Origin: G963677485 sp964519405
Lineage (GTDB): Bacteria > Armatimonadota > HRBIN16
Reading direction: 5' to 3'
NCBI GenBank assembly: GCA_964519405.1
Contig: CAZFLA010000003.1
Span: forward strand, 14,410-78,409
DNA: 64,000 nucleotides
The position numbers and the translations under genes are program-made. Below the pieces are notes generated by a model, which saw only the letters and a program-made list of their open reading frames with translations, ran no database searches and was not told where the DNA came from. This document shows positions 53,063 to 63,000 of the stretch, in pieces; the stretch's first letter is position 1; the number at the start of each line of letters is the position of its first letter.

Positions 53063-55294
53063 TTAGTCTTCTTTTTCGTAACCGCATTCCGCATTACTGC
53101 AGATTATGGTCGGCGCTTGTCCGCGGGCCGTCTTTTCGACTAATAATGCTCCGCAGTTCGGGCACTTATCGCCAGTCGGCTTGTTCCACATCACAAAATC
53201 GCAGTCGGGATATCTATCGCATCCATACAGATACCTGCCCCGCTTGCTTCGTTTACGAACAATACTTCCCTTGCTGCATTTTGGACAAACGACCTTAACT
53301 CCAGAATCCAATGGTCGCCTTGTTCGGCATCCAGTGGCGCTGCAAGCTAGGAAATCGCCGTATTTGCCGTAACGTATCACCATTGGAGATCCGCACTTTT
53401 CGCACACTTGATCGGAAGGCCGATCAGGCGGTGCAGGTTCACCCGTTGCTGTGACTTTCATAATGGTGGTGCAGTCAGGATACTTTTCGCAGCCGAGGAA
53501 TGGTCCGAACCTGCCCTCACGCAGCAGCATCTTCCCGCCGCAGTTTGGACACTTGTATGGAGTTTCCTTGGGCACGATGCGAACTCGTTCTGGGCTTTCT
53601 TCGCATTCTTTCAGCTTCTGCTCAAAAGGACCGTAGAAAGCAGCCAGGATGTTTCGCCAACTTTGATCGCCCACTTCAACATTGTCAAGTTCTTTTTCCA
53701 CATTTGCTGTGAATTCAACATCCATGATGTTCGCAAAAAACATGCCAAGATAGTCGGTTACGGCTTCGCCCAACGCCGTCGGAGAGAACCTCTTTTGAGC
53801 CAACGTCACGTATTTACGGTCGACAATGGCCCCAAGAATACTTGCATAAGTACTCGGTCTTCCGATGCCATTCTCTTCCAGAGCCTTGACTAACGTCGCC
53901 TCACTGTATCGAGGAGGCGGTTCCGTAAAGTGCTGCACAGGAGACAGCGACAGCAATTGAACGAGCTGTTGAACTGTTAGCTCTGGTAAAGCCGGACCGT
54001 CATCTTCATTCTTCTCGTTATTGTCAGTGCCTTCGGTATAGACCTTAACAAAGCCCTCGAATTTTACTGTGCTGCCAGTGGCGCGAAACATATATTCGTT
54101 CGCCAGAATGTCCACAGAAACCACATCCATGATGCATTCGGACATTTGACTAGCCACGAAACGCATCCAAACCAACCGATAAAGCTTCAGTTGCTCTGCA
54201 GTAAGATATGACTTAATTTCGTCAGGTGTCCGTAAAACACTTGTCGGACGAATGGCTTCATGGGCGTCTTGAGCTGATGCTTTTGACTTGTATATCGGTG
54301 CTGTTTTGGGTATATACTGAGCACCAAACGTGCTCTTGATATATTCCCGTGTTTGTTCCTGAGCTTCAGCACTAACACGTGTAGAGTCCGTTCTCATATA
54401 GGTGATTAAGCCGACCGCACCCTGGCTGCCTAATTCCACACCTTCATACAATTGCTGGGCTATCTGCATCGTTCTGCGGGCCGAATAACCTAGTTTACGC
54501 GCAGCCTCTTGCTGTAAGGTGCTCGTAATAAACGGAGCACTTGGTCGGCGCTTGCGCTGTGACTTGCGGATGTCACTGATGCGGTATTCAGCGCCTTCCA
54601 GATCAGATAGAACCTTGTCGGTTTGTTCCTGACTGCAGAGTTCTATCTTTTGACCTTGGTACATCCTTAGGTTTGCATCAAACGATTGTTTTTCATCGCC
54701 TGGGGTAAGTTTGGCAGTAACTGACCAATATTCCTGAGGCACAAACGCCGAAATTTCTCGTTCGCGTTCGACAACCAATTTCACGGCTACGCTTTGAACG
54801 CGTCCAGCTGAGAGATTATTACGGCGTGCCTTTTTCCACAAAAGCGGGCTTAGCTTATAGCCCACGATTCTGTCCAGAATTCGTCGAGCCTGCTGCGCAT
54901 CAACACGGTTCATGTCAATCTCTCGCGGCTTTTCCAGTGCAGAGACCACGGCGCTGCGGGTGATTTCGTTGAACTCAATCCGTTTTGGGCTCTTGAGCTT
55001 TAACGCTTGCTGAAGGTGCCAAGCGATCGCTTCGCCTTCGCGGTCAGGGTCGCTTGCTAGAAAGACTTCATCGGCCGTCTTCACAGCTTTTCTAAGCGTT
55101 GTGAGAACAGATGACCTACTCTCTAGGTTTTCGTATTCAGCTTCAAAATTATTATCAACATCGACGCCTAAACGTTTCTCAGGCAAGTCACGGACATGCC
55201 CCATCGAGGCCTCGATTACGTAATCATCAGTAAGAAAGTTTTTTAGTGTTTTCGTCTTTGCAGGCGACTCCACTATAATCAGTTTTTTTGCCAT
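53063..55294 (-). CDS. topA: DNA topoisomerase I
   Basis: A 743-residue type IA topoisomerase that relaxes negative supercoils. It has the N-terminal TOPRIM domain (IIVESPAKTKTL, DPDREGEAIAW), the nucleophile Tyr in GLITYMRTDSTRVS near residue 299, and GIGRPSTYASI. Four zinc-ribbon motifs sit at the C-terminus: CPNCGGK with CEKYPDC, CEKCGSP with CSATGC, CPKCSKG with CDRYPDC, and CPNCGAL with CSNAEC. Length is somewhat short of E. coli (865) but normal for many phyla. It lies 24 bases after era on the minus strand and ends at a hairpin. Confidence 0.97.
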   Translation of the reverse strand: MAKKLIIVESPAKTKTLKNFLTDDYVIEASMGHVRDLPEKRLGVDVDNNFEAEYENLESRSSVLTTLRKAVKTADEVFLASDPDREGEAIAWHLQQALKLKSPKRIEFNEITRSAVVSALEKPREIDMNRVDAQQARRILDRIVGYKLSPLLWKKARRNNLSAGRVQSVAVKLVVEREREISAFVPQEYWSVTAKLTPGDEKQSFDANLRMYQGQKIELCSQEQTDKVLSDLEGAEYRISDIRKSQRKRRPSAPFITSTLQQEAARKLGYSARRTMQIAQQLYEGVELGSQGAVGLITYMRTDSTRVSAEAQEQTREYIKSTFGAQYIPKTAPIYKSKASAQDAHEAIRPTSVLRTPDEIKSYLTAEQLKLYRLVWMRFVASQMSECIMDVVSVDILANEYMFRATGSTVKFEGFVKVYTEGTDNNEKNEDDGPALPELTVQQLVQLLSLSPVQHFTEPPPRYSEATLVKALEENGIGRPSTYASILGAIVDRKYVTLAQKRFSPTALGEAVTDYLGMFFANIMDVEFTANVEKELDNVEVGDQSWRNILAAFYGPFEQKLKECEESPERVRIVPKETPYKCPNCGGKMLLREGRFGPFLGCEKYPDCTTIMKVTATGEPAPPDRPSDQVCEKCGSPMVIRYGKYGDFLACSATGCRTRRPLDSGVKVVCPKCSKGSIVRKRSKRGRYLYGCDRYPDCDFVMWNKPTGDKCPNCGALLVEKTARGQAPTIICSNAECGYEKED

Positions 55295-55318
55295 CTATGT
55301 CAACTCTCCGGTTGTATG

Positions 55319-56242
55319 CTATTCGGAAAGACCGTATCCTAGTTTACCCATACTGCGTTCATCACGGCGCCAATCATCCATCACCATAACTTCAAGTTGT
55401 AGGAATATCTTCATATTCAACATCACTTCTAGCTGTTGGCGAGCTTCGGAGCCGACTTTTTTTACCATTTGTCCATGTTTGCCAAGCACAATGCCTTTAT
55501 GGGCTTCGCGTTCGACAACAATCACCGCTTCTATAAATTGCGTGCCATTTTCGCGTTCTGTCCATTCAGCGATGCGTACAGCCACCGAATATGGAAGCTC
55601 ATCATCCAAGTTGGCCATAAGCCGTTCCCTGATGATATCTTCAGCCCATTCAGTTCGCCCCTGATCGGATTTCATATTGTCAGGGTACAGCAGCGGGCCA
55701 AGTGGCATCATGTTGAATACCAGCGACTTCAAAGCAGCTACAGAAAGATGATCTTTTAACGCAGATATTGCGATGAATCTTGCAGCATTAGGAAGCAACT
55801 CTTTATACGCGGCCTCAGCGTCCGATGCTCGTTTTGCAGCATCGAGTTTATTACCAACGATTAACACCTTGTCAGCCATAGGTTGCAGCATCTGAGCCAC
55901 TGCAGCATCCTCTTCACCTGGCGGTTTTCGAAGATCCACCACCCATAACAGCACATCGACATCCTGAACAGATTCCGTAATCTGCCCTCGCATATAACTA
56001 CCCAAAAGATCCGTCGGTCGGCTCCATCCAGGTGTATCAATAAATATGATTTGCTGGTCTGCTTCAGTAAGTATTCCTCTTACCGACCGCCTAGTTGTTT
56101 GAGGACGATTTGTCGTAGGAGCCACTTTAATTCCCATAAGGGCATTAATAAGTGTAGACTTACCGACATTCGGTTTACCGACTATTGCGGCAAAACCACA
56201 TCGCTCTGTTTGTATCTTCTTGGAAGCTGCTATGAAAGTCAC
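55319..56242 (-). CDS. era: GTPase Era
   Basis: Era binds 16S rRNA and assists 30S maturation. The 307-residue protein has G1 GKPNVGKSTL, the switch TNRPQTTR, G3 DTPGW, G4 NKLD and a C-terminal KH domain with GIVLGKHGQMVKKVGSEAR. The start is GTG 56242; GAGG directly abuts it, so spacing is poor and the precise start is uncertain, but downstream there is no better codon before the P-loop. It heads a two-gene minus-strand unit with topA. Confidence 0.96.
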   Translation of the reverse strand: MTFIAASKKIQTERCGFAAIVGKPNVGKSTLINALMGIKVAPTTNRPQTTRRSVRGILTEADQQIIFIDTPGWSRPTDLLGSYMRGQITESVQDVDVLLWVVDLRKPPGEEDAAVAQMLQPMADKVLIVGNKLDAAKRASDAEAAYKELLPNAARFIAISALKDHLSVAALKSLVFNMMPLGPLLYPDNMKSDQGRTEWAEDIIRERLMANLDDELPYSVAVRIAEWTERENGTQFIEAVIVVEREAHKGIVLGKHGQMVKKVGSEARQQLEVMLNMKIFLQLEVMVMDDWRRDERSMGKLGYGLSE

Positions 56243-56422
56243 CTCGATTATCTAGTGTTGGCTGTGCACAAAAGTGTTTAAGTCCGCCATAAACTGTATC
56301 CTGCATATGTGGTTTTTGTCAAGGCATACGCCTAAAATGCGTAAAAGCATCACCAATTAGCGCATTGCAGCCTATCGCAGTTACCATCAGGTACCATGTT
56401 AGTATAGCGGAGGTAACGCAGT

Positions 56423-57061
56423 ATGGAAGTATTGGATATTCACAATCTATTACTATCTATTGTTTTGGGTGGCCTGATTGGGCTGAACCGTGAACTCCAT
56501 AACCGCCCCGCCGGTCTGCGAACCCATATTCTGCTCTCTTTAGGAGCATGTATGTTCGCCTCAATATCAAGGCAATCTGCACAACTCCATAGTGACCCTA
56601 CGCGCATCGCCGCTCAAATTGTTACCGGAATTGGTTTTCTTGGTGCAGGCACTATTATACATCAAGGAATAGAAGTTAAAGGACTAACAACAGCAGCATG
56701 CATTTGGGTCAGTGCAGCAATAGGTATGGCTTGTGGTTTTGGGCACGAGTATTACAAGGTAGCAATTGAGGGTGCACTATTAGCAGTTGCTACTCTGACA
56801 GGAGTATCCTTGATTGAAAAATACGTGTTAAAAAAGAACCATGCTGATGTTTACATTGTTGTGGATCCGCACACGACACTCTCGGATATCAACACACGTC
56901 TGCGTCAAAATCATATGCGTGTGATAGGATGGAAACAGCTCTCCAACCAAACAAATGAAAGTGCAAGATACCAAATGATGTTAGATCTACCTACTGATGT
57001 GAGCGATCCATATGCGCTGCTCATGCAAGTAGAGGGTATTATAGAGGTTTCGCAAGCATGA
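56423..57061 (+). CDS. MgtC/SapB-family membrane protein
   Basis: A 212-residue protein with four or five N-terminal membrane segments. It contains the family signature LGGLIGLNRE and the conserved RPAGLRTHILLSLGA and GFLGAGTII blocks, then a soluble ACT-like C-terminal domain from about residue 140. MgtC-type proteins are tied to growth at low magnesium and, in pathogens, to inhibition of ATP synthase. In free-living bacteria their role is less clear. GGAGG lies seven bases before the ATG, and the stop overlaps the nadC start by four bases. Confidence 0.9.
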   Translation: MEVLDIHNLLLSIVLGGLIGLNRELHNRPAGLRTHILLSLGACMFASISRQSAQLHSDPTRIAAQIVTGIGFLGAGTIIHQGIEVKGLTTAACIWVSAAIGMACGFGHEYYKVAIEGALLAVATLTGVSLIEKYVLKKNHADVYIVVDPHTTLSDINTRLRQNHMRVIGWKQLSNQTNESARYQMMLDLPTDVSDPYALLMQVEGIIEVSQA

Positions 57062-57915
57062 ATGAATGGCTCATCCCCCCTGGAAAGTCGGATGTTATTC
57101 GAATTGTCTCACAAGCATTAGCCGAGGATGTCGGCGCTGGTGATATCTCCACACTTAGTACAGTCGCCGACGGTGTCAAAGCAGAAGGTCTATACATCGC
57201 TAAACAATCGGGTGTTATGTGTGGTCTTCCACTAGCCGAGGAAGTCTTCCGGCAGATCGATCCAACAGTTACGGTTACGCCCCTCATAGCAGAAGGCACC
57301 GCATTTGAAAAGGGTGATATTCTGCTCAAAATCCAAGGAGACGCACGAAGCTTACTGACTGGTGAGCGTGTGTCACTAAACTTTATCCAAAGATTGAGCG
57401 GCATAAGCAGCATGGCTGCGCAGTTCGTTCAAGCGGTATCATCGACCAATGCCCAAATATGCGATACCCGCAAAACAACACCCGGCTTGCGTAACCTTGA
57501 GAAATACGCCGTAAGAGCTGGCGGAGCCAGTAATCATCGAATGGCACTGTATGATGCCGTCATGATTAAAGACAACCACATTGTGGCAGCGGGCAGCATC
57601 TCTGAAGCTGTAAAACGAGCAAAATCTCAGATCCCGCATACCATGACCATCGAAGTGGAATGCGATACTTTTGACCAGGTAACGGAAGCACTTAACTCCA
57701 ACGTAAATATTATTATGTTGGATAACATGAGCCTGGCTCAGATGAAAGCTTGTGTGGCTTATGTTAATGGACGATGTAAACTTGAGGCATCTGGCGGCGT
57801 AAATCTGAAAACAGTGAAAGCAATAGCCGAAACTGGGGTCGATTTGATATCCGTAGGAGCGCTCACGCACTCAGCAGTAGCCTGTGATATAGGCCTTGAC
57901 CTGAGGATCGTATAA
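57058..57915 (+). CDS. nadC: Nicotinate-nucleotide pyrophosphorylase NadC
   Basis: NadC converts quinolinate and PRPP to nicotinate mononucleotide in de novo NAD synthesis. The 285-residue protein has the family blocks ALAEDVGAGDIST, RVSLNFIQRLSGI, DTRKTTPGLR (substrate phosphate), RMALYDAVMIKDNH and IMLDNM, plus the C-terminal LEASGGV barrel phosphate loop and DLISVGALTHS. Translational coupling to the mgtC-family gene (ATGA, 57058-57061) is unusual. nadA and nadB are not in the window. Confidence 0.97.
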   Translation: MNEWLIPPGKSDVIRIVSQALAEDVGAGDISTLSTVADGVKAEGLYIAKQSGVMCGLPLAEEVFRQIDPTVTVTPLIAEGTAFEKGDILLKIQGDARSLLTGERVSLNFIQRLSGISSMAAQFVQAVSSTNAQICDTRKTTPGLRNLEKYAVRAGGASNHRMALYDAVMIKDNHIVAAGSISEAVKRAKSQIPHTMTIEVECDTFDQVTEALNSNVNIIMLDNMSLAQMKACVAYVNGRCKLEASGGVNLKTVKAIAETGVDLISVGALTHSAVACDIGLDLRIV

Positions 57916-57924
57916 GAAAATCAA

Positions 57925-57949
57925 TAGGAGCGGCTCATCACCGCTCCTA
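57925..57949. terminator. Hairpin between nadC and a convergent small gene
   Basis: TAGGAGCGG (57925-57933) pairs with CCGCTCCTA (57941-57949), loop seven bases. It is between the nadC stop and the stop of the small minus-strand gene at 57957. On the minus strand it is followed by TTGATTTTC, the better termination context. Confidence 0.7.
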
Positions 57950-57956
57950 CCAAAAG

Positions 57957-58073
57957 CTACTTTAGGTGCTTGTTTAAGGCCTTCTTAGCAATGGTTCCGG
58001 CTTTCTTACGAGCCTTCATTGTCTCTAGCTGCCGTTTGTGGCGGACGCGTAGCTCTTTTGTTTTAATCTGCAT
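57957..58073 (-). CDS. Very small, highly basic protein (38 residues)
   Basis: On the minus strand ATG 58073 opens 38 codons ending in TAG at 57957. GGAG with an eight-base spacer precedes the start, and a hairpin follows the stop, so it has the full anatomy of a gene despite its size. The product is about 45 percent Lys/Arg/His, with almost no acidic residues (KELRVRHKRQLETMKARKK, then AGTIAKKALNKHLK). It is predicted helical, which would suit binding to RNA or the ribosome. It is not one of the standard small ribosomal proteins I can recognise (L34, L36, THX). Function unknown. Confidence 0.65.
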   Translation of the reverse strand: MQIKTKELRVRHKRQLETMKARKKAGTIAKKALNKHLK

Positions 58074-58118
58074 GAAAAGATCTCCGTCTGATTTGATGGC
58101 GTATATCCAACAATATCC

Positions 58119-58149
58119 ATATTACTTTTAACACAGTGCAAAAGTCAAG
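58119..58149 (-). promoter_or_regulatory. Candidate promoter of the 38-residue gene
   Basis: Minus-strand TTGACT (58149-58144) and TAATAT (58124-58119) lie 45 to 75 bases upstream of the small gene. The 19-base spacer is longer than ideal, so this is a weak call. Confidence 0.3.
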
Positions 58150-58166
58150 AATACTATATGTAACCT

Positions 58167-58195
58167 TGCCTTCCTTTACAACGTCACGTAATATA
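58167..58195 (+). promoter_or_regulatory. Candidate promoter of the OmpH/Skp-like gene
   Basis: TTGCCT (58167-58172) and TAATAT (58190-58195) with a 17-base spacer, 45 bases upstream of the ATG at 58240. Each hexamer matches four of six consensus positions. Confidence 0.35.
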
Positions 58196-58239
58196 GTGTG
58201 TGGTAACATGCATTGGTAATGTCACTTGGAGGAACCTTA

Positions 58240-58887
58240 ATGATTCGAGTAATTCGTCATACAATTCTTGCAGCCATCGTATTTCTGGCCATGGCCATTC
58301 CTAGCTTCGCTCAAGCCCCCGTGTTTGGAGTAATAGACATGGAAAAGGCTATCAATGATTACAGTAAGCGCCAAACCATGGAAGCTGAGTTGAAAGCCAC
58401 TAATGACCAAGTCACCGCTAGCTTTAGCTCTATAGAAAAAGTGTTGATTCTTACCCCTGATGAGACCGATGAATACGCCAAGATCATCACCGCAAAAACA
58501 CAAGATGACACACAAAAGAAACGGCTTGCTGAATTGGAAGCTAAGGCTGAACAAGCAAAGACAGATTTTAATGCGATAGCTGCCAAAGGTGACAAGATGA
58601 CAGCAGAGGAAAAAGCGAAGTTTGATTCGATCCGCAGCCAATATGCCGCCAATGACAATACCTTCAAGCAGATGGTTTCGAATGCTAACCAAACAATCCT
58701 GAGTCTACGTGATTCAAAAAGACTTGAGCTCATTGCCGACATTAAGGCAGCAGTCGCAACAGTAGCAAAAGAGCAGAAGATTAATATCGTGTTTAGCATG
58801 AACCCACAGAATGTGCTTTACGGTGCCATCGACATTACCGATGCCGTATTAAAACGAGTTAACACAGCACCTGCCACCAAAAAGTAA
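58240..58887 (+). CDS. OmpH/Skp-family periplasmic chaperone
   Basis: A 215-residue protein with a signal peptide (about 1-25, PSFA-QA) and the Skp/OmpH start VFGVIDMEKAINDYSKRQTMEAEL. A long charged coiled coil follows (about 40-165), then the C-terminal IKAAVATVAKEQKINIVFS segment that packs on the body in Skp. Skp holds unfolded outer-membrane proteins in the periplasm, consistent with the beta-barrel proteins encoded here. The frame opens at 58213, but GGAGG at 58228-58232 places the start at ATG 58240. A strong terminator follows directly. Confidence 0.87.
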   Translation: MIRVIRHTILAAIVFLAMAIPSFAQAPVFGVIDMEKAINDYSKRQTMEAELKATNDQVTASFSSIEKVLILTPDETDEYAKIITAKTQDDTQKKRLAELEAKAEQAKTDFNAIAAKGDKMTAEEKAKFDSIRSQYAANDNTFKQMVSNANQTILSLRDSKRLELIADIKAAVATVAKEQKINIVFSMNPQNVLYGAIDITDAVLKRVNTAPATKK

Positions 58888-58894
58888 TTTTTTC

Positions 58895-58929
58895 AGGTCA
58901 AGTGCCTAAAGGCACTTGACCTCATTTTT
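58895..58929 (+). terminator. Rho-independent terminator between ompH-like gene and rlmN
   Basis: A perfect 12-base stem, AGGTCAAGTGCC (58895-58906) with its complement at 58911-58922, TAAA loop, then TTTTT at 58925-58929. It ends two bases before the rlmN start codon at 58932. Confidence 0.9.
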
Positions 58930-58931
58930 GT

Positions 58932-59993
58932 ATGTCACTAAACCTCGTCGGATACACACTGCCGCAGCTCACGGAACTCTGTGAGCAAATTGGCGAACCT
59001 AAATACCGCGCAAAACAGATCGCTAACTGGATATATACCAATAGCGTGCAGCATATCGATGCTATGGCCAACCTTCCGGTAAGTTTACGTAAAAAGCTCA
59101 GCAGCATCGCCGAAATCCGCCGTCACCAAGTTATCAACTCTCAAATATCGCTTGATGGTACGCGCAAGTTCTTGTATGAACTAGCTGATAAAGCCAATAT
59201 TGAATCGGTGTATCTTCCATATGCCGATCACCACTCAGTCTGCGTCAGCACACAAGTTGGCTGCGCTGCAGGATGCAGTTTCTGCGCCACAGGGCGGTCT
59301 GGATTCCTGCGTCATCTTACCGCTGGTGAAATTGTTGACCAGGTAATGACCATTCAAGACATCACCCAACAGCGTATCTCTCATGTTGTTTATATGGGTA
59401 TGGGCGAACCGCTGTGGAATATGCACAATGTGCTGCAAAGTGTGGAGATACTCAACCAGCAGATTGGCATTAGTGAGCGCTCGATTACGGTGAGCACAGT
59501 CGGTATTGCGCCCAAAATCCACGAACTGGCCGATCAGCACCCACGGTTTACTTTGGCAATATCGCTGCATGCACCCGATGATGAAACACGGTTGCGTATC
59601 ATGCCCATCTCAAAACGATGGTCTATCCGTGAAATACTTGATGCCGGAAGATACTACACGGAAGTGACCGGTAGAAAAGTCACAATCGAATATCTGCTGA
59701 TCGACGGCATCAACAATTCGATGCCTCAAGCAAGACTACTAGCTAGTTTGCTAAAGAATTGGATAGGCAACGTGAACATCATCCCATGGAACTATGTCTC
59801 GGAGATGCCCGAATACGCCAGCCCTTCTTTTGAAAACATCAATGCGTTTGTGCATACTTTAGCATCATCTGGTGTCGCTGTCACCATCAGACAGCAGCGC
59901 GGAGCCGATATCGCGGCATCATGCGGTCAGCTTCGCAGACAGCACTCACTTCAACCGCAGCACCCAGTTGATGACCAACAATCAACGTTGTAA
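58932..59993 (+). CDS. rlmN: 23S rRNA (adenine-2503-C2)/tRNA A37 methyltransferase RlmN
   Basis: A 353-residue radical-SAM methyltransferase. The N-terminal accessory domain (YTLPQLTELCEQIGEPKYRAKQ) aligns with the start of other RlmN proteins, so ATG 58932 is the natural start. The cluster motif CAAGCSFCATG is near residue 112 and GMGEP near 158. The methyl-carrying Cys in GADIAASCGQL near the C-terminus completes the mechanism. It is a little long at the C-terminus, with a Gln/His-rich tail. There is no ribosome binding site; the region normally holding it is the arm and T-run of a terminator. Confidence 0.96.
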   Translation: MSLNLVGYTLPQLTELCEQIGEPKYRAKQIANWIYTNSVQHIDAMANLPVSLRKKLSSIAEIRRHQVINSQISLDGTRKFLYELADKANIESVYLPYADHHSVCVSTQVGCAAGCSFCATGRSGFLRHLTAGEIVDQVMTIQDITQQRISHVVYMGMGEPLWNMHNVLQSVEILNQQIGISERSITVSTVGIAPKIHELADQHPRFTLAISLHAPDDETRLRIMPISKRWSIREILDAGRYYTEVTGRKVTIEYLLIDGINNSMPQARLLASLLKNWIGNVNIIPWNYVSEMPEYASPSFENINAFVHTLASSGVAVTIRQQRGADIAASCGQLRRQHSLQPQHPVDDQQSTL

Positions 59994-60051
59994 CATAAAG
60001 CTCAGAGATATGATCTGATCGCCATCCCATATTTGCTACTAGAGGATCAAC

Positions 60052-63000
60052 ATGAAGTCAATTGTCACCATATCGTGTGCCCTGGCCTTAGCTTGTTCGC
60101 TGGTATCTGCTAAACCCGCCGCAAAACCTGCGGTTCCCGATAAACCCGTAAACAAGGCTGAACAGCAAACACAACTGGTTCTTGTTCATAAATACGTGCC
60201 AAATTGGCGTACGGTATACAAAACAGAGTTTAACCTAACCCAAGATTCACCTGAGGGCAAAGTTACCATCAACAACAACTACGACATTGTACGTGTTGTG
60301 ACAGCTGTGTCTGATAAAGGTGATGTTAGTAGGACCACGACATCGGAAAACGTGCAGATGACGGTGAATGGCGAAAAAGTTCCGCAGAAAGATGACGCGC
60401 CTGCGCAAAAATCGATGACTGTCATTAAGCCGGACGGTACTCTAGTTTCTGCTTCTTGGGAAGGCTATGGCGATATGAATGATCAGGCCAAAGCCATACA
60501 AGCTCGAAAAGCGTTGGCCCTTCAACCGATCTTCACAGACAAACCCATAGTCAAAGGGTTGAAGTGGAAAAAAGAGCTGAAAGCCAATTCCCTGCCAGGA
60601 TCGGTCGCCGCAGCAGCCGAGTATGAGGTCGTTGACATCACCAAAGTGGGTGACGTGCCTGCCGTACAGTTGAAATACAACTACGCCGAAACTGGTAATA
60701 AGCCGATGAACTACTCAGGCGATATGTTCATAGAATCTTCCAGCGGCGATGTTATTAAGGTCGACATCAAAATCCGTAACTTCCCGATGGGTGGTGACGC
60801 AGTTGCTGAAGGCACACTGAAATGGGAACGAACCGATGCGAAGCTCGCAACGGCTGCAGCAACTGACGATAAAAAGAAAGAAAAGACCATTGAGGACATC
60901 ACTAAGGATTTCAAAAAACTTGATGGTCTCATGACGCTGTATCGCAAAACCGACACCGGCAATAAAGACACAATCTACCTAGAAGTGCCAGACGATAAGC
61001 TATGTAAAAACATGCTTTTGCAGTGCACCTTAAGCAGCGGTGCGGGCGGTGGATCGCTCGTAGCAGGTTACCCTGTAGATGACATCATGTTCCAGATGCA
61101 AAGATTGGGAGATGATAAAATTGTCTGGGTTGTGCCTAACGTAAAGTTTAGGGTGGATAAAGACTTACCCCTTGCCAAAGCACTGGACCGATCTTTTCCA
61201 GGTGCTTATATTCAATCTTTTAAGATAGAAGCGACATCCGCTGAGCGTAAGTCGGTGTTGATTAACATATCTGATATCTTCCTGTCTGATATCGCGGACC
61301 TGACGAGTTCAACAACCTCGCTCAACCAAGGACCGTATTCCATAGATAGAGACAAAAGCTTCATCAAGGACTTGAAGGCATTCCCAGACAACATTGTCGC
61401 AGAGTCCTTTTTGAACCTTCAAAAGATGTCAAAAGACGGTCCTGACACTAGCTCCATGAGCGGGTATAACAGCAGTCCGTTGTATGACCCTCGCAGCATT
61501 CCTATCAACGTCTGCTGGAACATGTTCTTCTTAACTGACAGCTCATATAAACCTCGACTGGCTGATGGCCGCGTGGGATACTTCTATAATCAATATCAAG
61601 ATTTAAGCAAACGGACCGACGAAGCGATGGTTCGCTATATCGCGCGTTGGGATTTACAAAAGAAAGATCCTAATGCAGTATTAAGTGAACCAATACATCC
61701 AATAGTTTGGTGGCTCGACAATGCCATTCCAACCGAATACAGGGATTGTATTGCGGAAGGTATTAAATGGTGGAATAAGGCCTTTGAGCAGATAGGCTTC
61801 AAAGATGCCATCGTAGTCAACCAGATGCCTGATAAGGCTGACTGGGACTACGCCGATATGCGCTATAACATCGTGCGATGGGTCGCATCACCAGAAGCAG
61901 GATATGCGATATCATTATTCCGCAGAAACCCACTAACGGGCCAGGTGCTAAATGCTGGTGTTTGTATTGATGCTAACATGGTACGGTTCACAGGTGCCGA
62001 ATTTGATTCGTTGATCAGCGGTACCGCAGTGCCAACAGACCCCAAACTTAGTCCCATTCAGAAAGCGGTAGGCAGCCCATTTGGGTGCAGTTACCAGTAC
62101 GATAGCATGATGAATGCTTGGGTTGGTGATGAGTTCTCTAGCATGCTGCTGAATGACGGCGCAACGAAGATATCTCGTGAAGACTATGTCAAGAGCTACA
62201 TTCGCAGCATAGTTGCTCACGAATTCGGCCATTCACTAGGATTACGGCACAACTTTGTGGCGTCGACCAACAGCACGATCGAACAGTTGAAAAATCCACA
62301 GTGGGTTAAAGAGCATGGCATTACATCCAGTCTCATGGATTATACACCGTTCAATATCGGAGCTCTCTTTAGTAAAGACAACATATACTGGCATAACCAG
62401 CTCGGTGAATATGATGTCCACGCCATCAAGTATGGATATAGCCCGATAAAAGCAGACAAACCTGAAGAGGAATTGCCAGAGCTTAAGAAAATAGCATCCG
62501 AATCATCGAAACCAGGTCTGCAATGGCAAGGCGACGAGATGGCCGACAATCTCGACCCAAATATCACTCGCTTTGACTTGTGTAAAAACCCTATCGACTA
62601 CTATACAGCCATGATGACAGTGTGCAAAAGTGCGATTCCGAAACTTCAAACAACAACTGTGCTTCCAGGGCAGAGCTACTATCAGCTTACCCGCCGGTTC
62701 ATCATGTTCCTAAGAATGTATAACAATCAGTTCTACAGCTTACTCGGTTTCCTTGGTGGCAGTCACACAAATCGCGATTACAAAGATGACCCGAATGCCA
62801 AACCGAATCTAGTCGCGGTATCGGATGTGGACCAACGCAGAGTGTTGTCAATCATATCCAAAGGACTGTTTGCCCCAGATGCATTTAGCTTCATCCCAAC
62901 CAGTATCTATCAGAAGCTAGCACCGAACCCATATGTTGACTTTGAAACAGCTGCCCTACCCACCTATCGCTGGGACCAACCCATGCGTGATCAACTGAGC

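Noticed and set aside
53408..53893. Open frame of 161 codons on the plus strand
   Set aside because: It is antisense to the C-terminal part of topA, which is unambiguous.
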